Assembly: GCA_030696045.1 (NCBI GenBank)
Contig: JAUYNO010000045.1
Location: forward strand, 1 to 46,624
Origin: Stagnimonas sp.
GTDB taxonomy: Bacteria; Pseudomonadota; Gammaproteobacteria; Nevskiales; Nevskiaceae
Length of the DNA stretch: 46,624 nt
Direction of reading: 5' to 3'
The notes beneath the pieces were generated by a model. The model had not been told where the DNA came from and did not search any database. It saw only the letters and a list, made by a program, of their open reading frames with translations. Below, piece after piece: positions 41,726-46,624 of the stretch; the first letter of the stretch is position 1, and every line of letters begins with the position of its first letter. Position numbers and translations under genes: made by a program.

Positions 41726-43041
41726 GGCAGCGACACCCCGAACAGCTTGCGAAGGTAGTCGTTGAGGAAGACGCCGCGCGGGTCCAGCCGCGCGCGCAGC
41801 GCCAGGAAATCGTTCCAGCGCGGATACAGCGCCGCCAGCTCGCTGCCTTCCTTGCCGTGGCGCGAGCCCCAGTGCGGGCGGGCGTCGTAGCGGTCGAGCA
41901 CATCGGCGAAGGTGCGTGCCAGCGTCGGCAGCTCGGCGCCACGGAAGCGGCGCAGGCGCACGAAGGCGGAGTCGCGCCGGTAGGCCGGCGACAGCCAGAC
42001 CTCGTCGGCAGCGACCAGGCCGACTTCCAGCGCGGCGTAGCTGCGCACGTCCAGCGCCGCCAGCAGGCGCTCCAGCAGGGCCAGGGCAGAGGGCAGGTCC
42101 TCGATCGCCAGCTGGTATTCGAGCAGCTCGGCCTGGCGCAGCAGCGGCCGCGGCTGCGGCTCGGGCGCCGCTTCGATGCGGTCGGCCTCCGGCAGCGCCT
42201 GCATGGCCAGGCGCTGCGCCGTGCCGGCCAGACGCGGCAGGCGCTGGCTGACATTGGCCAGCAGCCAGTGGCCGGCATTGCGCATCGCCCAGTCCCGCGC
42301 CTGGGCCGGCAGCGAGGCCGAGCGCACCTCGGCCTCGGTCGGCAGGGCTACATGGACGCGGGTGGCGCCAGTGCCGGGAAACCACTCGAACGACAGGTGC
42401 CGGGCCTTGGCGCGCAGCTCCGGCAGGCGGGCGAGGGTGTCCTCCAGCGCACTCTTGAAATGCCGCACCCGCAATGGCCGCGCCGGGCTGCAGATCAGCT
42501 CGACGTGACTGACCACGCCCAGGGCGCCGAGCGACAGCCGCGCGGCACCGAACAACTCGGCATTCTCTTCGGCCGAAATCCGGCGGAACACGCCGTCGGC
42601 GGTGGTCAGGCCGACCGCGCTGACGCTGGCCGAGAGATTGTGCTGGCCCGGTCCCGAGCCATGGGCGCCGACGCTGACCGAGCCACCGACGGTGGCTCCC
42701 GCCGGCCAGCCATCGACCGGAAGGGCCAGGCCACGGGCGCGCAGCCAGTCGGCCAGCCCACCCAGGGTGGTGCCGGCGCGCACCCAAATCCGGCCGCGTT
42801 CGAGATCGGAGGATTCGATGCCGCGAAAGTGATCGAGCGCCAGCAGGTTCTCGTCGGTGCGCCAGAGCTGGTTGGCGGCGGTGCCGCCGCCGGCGACGCG
42901 CAGGCGCTCGCCGTCCTCGGCGCAGCGCAGCACCTCGGACTGGATCTGCTCGACACTGTGCGGCCGCGCGATGTGGTGCGGGTCGGCGAGCGCCGCGCCG
43001 CGCACGAAGCGCCGGCGGCTGCTGAAGACACTGGGTTTCAT
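41722..43041 (-). CDS. FAD-linked oxidase, ALO (aldonolactone oxidase) family
   Basis: 439 aa. VAO-type FAD-binding domain (about 20-190): RVAGGGTAANQLW, RIWVRAGTTLGGLADWLRA and TVGGSVSVGAHGSGPGQHN. The C-terminal ALO domain ends ARPHWGSRHG, then LYPRWNDFLALRARLDPRGV and FLNDYLRKLFG, as in D-arabinono- or L-gulono-1,4-lactone oxidases and bacterial sugar-alcohol oxidases. The family's HWGK is HWGS here. The N-terminus (SRRRFVRG) is twin-Arg-like but lacks a hydrophobic core, so I expect a cytoplasmic protein. Substrate uncertain, most likely an aldonolactone or polyol. It overlaps both neighbours by 4 bp. Confidence 0.87.
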   Translation of the reverse strand: MKPSVFSSRRRFVRGAALADPHHIARPHSVEQIQSEVLRCAEDGERLRVAGGGTAANQLWRTDENLLALDHFRGIESSDLERGRIWVRAGTTLGGLADWLRARGLALPVDGWPAGATVGGSVSVGAHGSGPGQHNLSASVSAVGLTTADGVFRRISAEENAELFGAARLSLGALGVVSHVELICSPARPLRVRHFKSALEDTLARLPELRAKARHLSFEWFPGTGATRVHVALPTEAEVRSASLPAQARDWAMRNAGHWLLANVSQRLPRLAGTAQRLAMQALPEADRIEAAPEPQPRPLLRQAELLEYQLAIEDLPSALALLERLLAALDVRSYAALEVGLVAADEVWLSPAYRRDSAFVRLRRFRGAELPTLARTFADVLDRYDARPHWGSRHGKEGSELAALYPRWNDFLALRARLDPRGVFLNDYLRKLFGVSLP

Positions 43042-43775
43042 GGCAAGGGCCTCTCGGCCTGGCTGTCGGGTTCGCCACAGCGGGCGAGGATGGCCTGGCG
43101 CACGCCGTCGCGCAGCGCCCCGGTGGCATGGCGGCCGCCCTCGCCAGGAGCGATGGCCGGCATCAGTTCGATGTCGATGCCGCCCGGACGCGGCAGGCGT
43201 GCGCCCTCCGGGAACACCCGCCGCGTGCCGCGGATCGCCGCCGGTAACACCGGCACCTCGGCGCGGGCGGCGATCGCGAAGGCGCCGTCATGGAATGGCA
43301 GCAGGCCCGGCTCGGCCTTGAAGGTTCCCTCGGCGAAGATCGCGAAGGACTCACCGGCCTTGAGCCGCCGCAGCAGCTCGCGGGTAGCGGCCGCCGCGTC
43401 CCGCGCCGAGCCCCGGTTGACGAAGCTCACCCCCATGCGTTCGATGGTTTTTCCGATCAGCGGCCACTCGGCGGCACCGTGCTGCACCAGGAAGTTGAAA
43501 TGCCCCGGCAGCGCCGCCGTCAGCACCAGGCCGTCGAGGTAGCTGGCATGGTTGGCGACACAGACGCAGGGACCGGTCGGCAGGTGCTCGTGGCCGCGCA
43601 CCCGGATCGGGCTGCCCGCCAGCCACATCGCCAGGTGCACGCCACGGCGGCCGACCGCGCGCCGGAAACCGAGGCTCGGTCCGGCGAGTATCAACAGGCA
43701 GACCGGCACGATGACGACGGTGAAGGCCGCCACGGCGTAGACGCCGTACAGGCGGCGAAAGGGACGAAAAAACAT
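43038..43775 (-). CDS. PlsC-like 1-acyl-glycerol-3-phosphate acyltransferase
   Basis: 245-aa membrane-associated acyltransferase. N-terminal hydrophobic anchor (about 12-34, VYAVAAFTVVIVPVCLLILAG). HX4D catalytic motif NHASYLDGLV, then FVNRGSARD, the FAEGTFKAEPGLLPFHDGAF motif (EGT) and VPVLPAAIRGTRRVFPEG. Probably acylates lysophosphatidic acid or another lysolipid. It is not necessarily the essential PlsC, since organisms of this sort carry several. The ATG at 43775 is exactly 6 nt after a perfect TATAAT on this strand, predicting a leaderless message. Head of a three-gene operon with the FAD oxidase and zapE, divergent from xerD across only 17 bp. Confidence 0.9.
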   Translation of the reverse strand: MFFRPFRRLYGVYAVAAFTVVIVPVCLLILAGPSLGFRRAVGRRGVHLAMWLAGSPIRVRGHEHLPTGPCVCVANHASYLDGLVLTAALPGHFNFLVQHGAAEWPLIGKTIERMGVSFVNRGSARDAAAATRELLRRLKAGESFAIFAEGTFKAEPGLLPFHDGAFAIAARAEVPVLPAAIRGTRRVFPEGARLPRPGGIDIELMPAIAPGEGGRHATGALRDGVRQAILARCGEPDSQAERPLP

Positions 43776-43780
43776 CGTTC

Positions 43781-43787
43781 TATTATA
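43781..43787. promoter_or_regulatory. Shared palindromic -10 of divergent xerD and acyltransferase genes
   Basis: The heptamer TATTATA reads TATTAT on the plus strand (43781-43786) and a perfect TATAAT on the minus strand (43787-43782). Each -10 is followed by exactly 6 nt and then a start codon (GTG 43793 for xerD, ATG 43775 for the acyltransferase). No clear -35 on either side. Only one polymerase could occupy it at a time. Confidence 0.65.
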
Positions 43788-43792
43788 GGTGG

Positions 43793-44746
43793 GTGACTGC
43801 CTCCGCCCCCGTGCCGCCCGCGCTGCCCGCCGCCGACGCGGCGGCCCTGGCCGACTTCGCCGACATGCTGCTGCTGGAGCATGGCCTCTCGGCCAACAGC
43901 CTCGCCGCCTACCAGTCCGACCTGCGCCTGCTCGGACGCTGGCTGGCCGCCCGTGGCCGCAGCCTGTTGCAGGCTGACGATGCCGACCTGCGCGACTACC
44001 TGGCCGCGCGCCAGCGGCAGGCGCGGCCGCGTGAGCCGGGGCAGGGCTTCAATGCCCGCTCGCAGGCGCGCCACGTCACCGCCGCCCGTCGCTTCTACCG
44101 CTGGCTGGTGCGCGAGCGCCGACGGGAGGACGATCCCACCCGACTGCTGGAGACGCCCCGGCAGGGGCGGCCGCTGCCCAAGACCCTGGGCCTGGCCGAA
44201 GTCGACCGCCTGCTGGCCGTGCCCGACGACAGTGTGCTGGGCCGGCGCGACCGCGCCATGCTGGAGCTGATGTACGCCAGCGGCTTGCGGGTCAGCGAAC
44301 TGGTATCGCTGCCGCTGCCCCGGCTCAACCTGCAACGCGGCCTGGTGCTGGTGCTGGGCAAGGGCGGCCGCGAACGGCTGGTGCCGATGGGAGAGGCGGC
44401 GCAGCAGGCCCTGCAGGCCTGGCTGCGCCTGGCCCGGCCCGCCCTGGCCGCCGGTCATGCCGCCAGCGACGCGGTCTTCCTGAGCAACCGGGGCGAGGCC
44501 ATGACCCGCCACAATTTCTGGCATCGCATCAAGCTGCACGCCCGCGCCGCCGGCATCGCCGCCAGCGCGCTGTCGCCCCACACCCTGCGCCACGCCTTCG
44601 CCACCCACCTGCTGGAAAACGGCGCCGACCTGCGCTCGGTGCAGAGCCTGCTCGGCCACGCCGACCTGTCCACCACCCAGATCTACACCCACGTCACCCG
44701 GGCGCGGCTGAAGGCACTGCATGCGCAGCATCATCCGAGGGGGTGA
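43793..44746 (+). CDS. xerD: Tyrosine recombinase XerD
   Basis: Resolves chromosome dimers at dif together with XerC under FtsK control. 317 aa; the N-terminal SAM-like DNA-binding domain ([20 protein letters not shown]) is followed by the catalytic domain. Catalytic residues seen: R166 ([10 protein letters not shown]), K190 ([10 protein letters not shown]), H263 and R266 ([10 protein letters not shown]), H289 ([11 protein letters not shown]) and the nucleophile Y298 (IYTHV). The C-terminus [12 protein letters not shown] and synteny with dsbC identify XerD rather than XerC. A loop insertion ([16 protein letters not shown], about residues 75-90) adds to the usual 298 aa. GTG 43793 is 6 nt after TATTAT, so probably leaderless. 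Confidence 0.94.
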   Translation: MTASAPVPPALPAADAAALADFADMLLLEHGLSANSLAAYQSDLRLLGRWLAARGRSLLQADDADLRDYLAARQRQARPREPGQGFNARSQARHVTAARRFYRWLVRERRREDDPTRLLETPRQGRPLPKTLGLAEVDRLLAVPDDSVLGRRDRAMLELMYASGLRVSELVSLPLPRLNLQRGLVLVLGKGGRERLVPMGEAAQQALQAWLRLARPALAAGHAASDAVFLSNRGEAMTRHNFWHRIKLHARAAGIAASALSPHTLRHAFATHLLENGADLRSVQSLLGHADLSTTQIYTHVTRARLKALHAQHHPRG

Positions 44747-44783
44747 GCCATTTTTTCCTGCCTTGAATGGCAGGAAAAATGGC
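44747..44783 (+). terminator. Hairpin directly after xerD
   Basis: Starts at the base after the xerD TGA. GCCATTTTTTCCTGCC (44747-44762) pairs with GGCAGGAAAAATGGC (44769-44783), one extra T bulging, around loop TTGAAT. The stem is 15 bp and A/T-rich in the middle, but no T-run follows, so it resembles a REP-like or Rho-independent-like stabiliser rather than a classic terminator. Confidence 0.55.
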
Positions 44784-44787
44784 GAAC

Positions 44788-44858
44788 GCCCGGCCAGCGG
44801 TTGGCCGCGACCGGAACTGACTTAATGTCAGTTCCGCTTTAGCCAAACGCGGCCGGGC
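44788..44858 (+). repeat. 71-bp nested palindrome between xerD and dsbC
   Basis: Three nested arm pairs: GCCCGGCC/GGCCGGGC (44788-44795, 44851-44858), GCGGTTGGC/GCCAAACGC (44797-44805, 44842-44850, one mismatch) and GGAACTGAC/GTCAGTTCC (44813-44821, 44827-44835, perfect) around loop TTAAT. It could fold as one long three-tier hairpin. Together with 44747-44783 it makes a highly structured intergenic RNA or repeat. The rest of 44859-44997 holds a CATACT (44962-44967) as a weak dsbC -10 and nothing else I can name. Confidence 0.65.
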
Positions 44859-44997
44859 CGGGGGTTGGAAGTCCGCTGAAATCGCGCCAGGGATGGCAGC
44901 AATCGCTCGCGTAGGGAGGACGATCTGAAGGCCGCTCCTGAACCGAGTGAAGACCGATTTGTCATACTCCCGCCGCTCCATTTCCTGCGAACCCCCC

Positions 44998-45843
44998 ATG
45001 TCCCTGTCTCACCCGGGCCGTCTGGCCCTGATCTGCGCCTCCCTGTCCCTTGCCGCCAGCACCGCGTCCTGCGCCCCGCCGATGCCCGCCGAGGGTGGCA
45101 AGGCCAAGACCGAGAGCAAGCCGGCCGCCGCCGCCCCGGTGGCGCGCGAGGAAACCCCGGATGCCGCCCAGTTGCGCGCCAAGCTCGCCGAGCGGCTGCC
45201 CGACGTGGCGCTCGATTCGGTGCATCCGGCCGCTGTTCCGGGCCTGTTCGAGATTCGCCGTGGCTCGCTGTTCGGCTATGTCACCGCCGACGGCAAGTAC
45301 CTGATCTCCGGCGACCTGGTGAATCTGGAGACCGGCGAGGAGCTGACCGAGAACAGCCGCAAGGCTTCGCGCATCGAGCTGCTGGCCCAGCTCGATGGCC
45401 AGACCATCGACTTCTTCCCCCAGGACCAGCCGCCGCAGTTTGTCGTCACTGCCTTCACCGACACTGACTGTGGTTACTGCCGCAAGCTGCATTCGGAGAT
45501 CGCCGACTACAACGCGCTCGGCATCGGCATCCGTTACGCCTTCTTCCCGCGCCAGGGGCCAGGCAGCGAGTCCTTCAAGCAGGCCGAGTCGGTGTGGTGT
45601 GCGATGGATCGCAAGACCGCGCTGACCCAGGCCAAGCTGGGCGCCCACCTGGCGGAGGCCCCGAAGGGCTGCAAGAACCCGGTGCTGGCCCAGTACCAGC
45701 TGGGCAGCGAGCTGGGTCTGCGCGGCACGCCGATGCTGATCCTGCCGGATGGCGAGGTGGTGAATGGTTATGTGCCGGCCGAGCGCCTGGCGCAGCGGCT
45801 GGTCGAGGCCTCGCTGCCGCCGGCCGCCAAGGGCGCGCCCTGA
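44998..45843 (+). CDS. dsbC: Thiol:disulfide interchange protein DsbC
   Basis: Periplasmic disulfide isomerase. 281 aa from ATG 44998. The signal peptide ends near STASC; T-A-S-C is a poor lipobox, so a lipid-anchored form is possible. An Ala/Lys/Pro-rich linker is followed by the dimerisation domain (LRAKLAERLPDVALDSVHPA, FGYVTADGKYLISGDLVNLETG) and the thioredoxin domain with C158-G-Y-C161 (TDTDCGYCRKLH). The second Cys pair (VWCAMDRK...KGCKNP) and the cis-Pro RGTPMLILPDG are present. The frame extends upstream to 44947, but that region is not signal-like. It is preceded by xerD as in E. coli, though separated by 251 bp of palindromic sequence. Confidence 0.93.
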   Translation: MSLSHPGRLALICASLSLAASTASCAPPMPAEGGKAKTESKPAAAAPVAREETPDAAQLRAKLAERLPDVALDSVHPAAVPGLFEIRRGSLFGYVTADGKYLISGDLVNLETGEELTENSRKASRIELLAQLDGQTIDFFPQDQPPQFVVTAFTDTDCGYCRKLHSEIADYNALGIGIRYAFFPRQGPGSESFKQAESVWCAMDRKTALTQAKLGAHLAEAPKGCKNPVLAQYQLGSELGLRGTPMLILPDGEVVNGYVPAERLAQRLVEASLPPAAKGAP

Positions 45844-45861
45844 GCCGGGCGCCGCGCCGCT

Positions 45862-45894
45862 AAAAAAGACCCCGCCGAGGCGGGGTCTTTTTTT
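45862..45894. terminator. Bidirectional intrinsic terminator between dsbC and clpB
   Basis: GACCCCGC (45868-45875), loop CGAG, GCGGGGTC (45880-45887), flanked by A6 on the left and T7 on the right. It serves dsbC on the plus strand and clpB on the minus strand. The clearest intrinsic terminator in the window. Confidence 0.95.
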
Positions 45895-45908
45895 GTCGCG
45901 GGCCGGGC

Positions 45909-46624
<716 letters not shown>

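Noticed and set aside
41726..43129. Upstream open frame making zapE appear to be 830 aa
   Set aside because: It is an out-of-frame reading of the FAD oxidase gene; the zapE family starts at GTG 41725.
44747..44997. dif site or tRNA between xerD and dsbC
   Set aside because: The palindromes do not resemble the 28-bp dif layout (11-bp arms, 6-bp centre), and no cloverleaf can be drawn.

Overview
The window is 46.6 kb of GC-rich chromosomal DNA (I judge it at roughly two thirds GC by eye). It comes from a gammaproteobacterium. Conserved gammaproteobacterial blocks support this: rne divergent from rluC, maf(yceF) divergent from yceD-rpmF-plsX, clpS-clpA, xerD followed by dsbC, a gsp type II secretion cluster and clpB. 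The accessory content (cyanophycin genes, a polyserine-linked CBM2 protein, DUF1592/DUF1552 proteins, a CHASE2 cyclase) fits a deep-branching free-living group such as Nevskiales, Steroidobacterales or Xanthomonadales. That placement is inference. No rRNA, tRNA, CRISPR array, insertion sequence or prophage is visible.

Layout. 1-9.2 kb: RNA and envelope housekeeping. rne (3' end off the left edge), rluC, an HAD phosphatase, a His-rich CDF metal exporter, maf, yceD-rpmF-plsX, and a Bcr/CflA exporter where fabH/fabD often sit. 9.2-15.7 kb: gspC-D-E-F on the minus strand, ending in a BamE-like secreted protein; gspG-M are not here. 15.8-18.6 kb: a CHASE2 adenylate cyclase and a lower-GC orphan gene. 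18.6-32.1 kb: the most unusual part. Cyanophycin synthetase (cphA) plus a secreted cupin run leftward. A tightly packed six-gene operon runs rightward: a CBM2-bearing dihaem lipoprotein with DUF1587/1595/1592/1588/1585, a Tat-type DUF1552 protein, a TlpA thioredoxin, DUF4266, DUF3570 and ApbE. It meets a leftward pair, an M14 aspartoacylase-like hydrolase and a tandem two-domain cyanophycinase. 32.2-34.8 kb: clpS-clpA. 34.9-40.6 kb: a DUF1134/EipA-like lipoprotein and GDP-mannose/polysaccharide genes (GT2, manC, manB, a WecA/MraY-type transferase). 40.6-43.8 kb, minus strand: a PlsC-like acyltransferase, an ALO-type FAD oxidase and zapE. 43.8 kb to the end: xerD, dsbC and the C-terminal part of clpB.

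How it may fit together. Nitrogen storage genes (cphA to make cyanophycin; the cyanophycinase and possibly the M14 enzyme to degrade it) bracket an envelope redox operon. That operon carries a cellulose-type binding module, haem motifs and a flavin-transfer enzyme. The nearby type II secretion genes could export such proteins. I regard the 21.95-28.66 kb operon as the best candidate for an undescribed system, with the tandem cyanophycinase second.

Regulatory sequence is informative. Four genes (gspC, clpS, the acyltransferase and xerD) have a -10-like hexamer exactly 6 nt before the start codon and no usable Shine-Dalgarno, which predicts leaderless transcripts. Two of them share one palindromic -10. 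Long palindromes at the ends of three genes overlap or closely follow the stop codons and look like REP-type elements or terminators.
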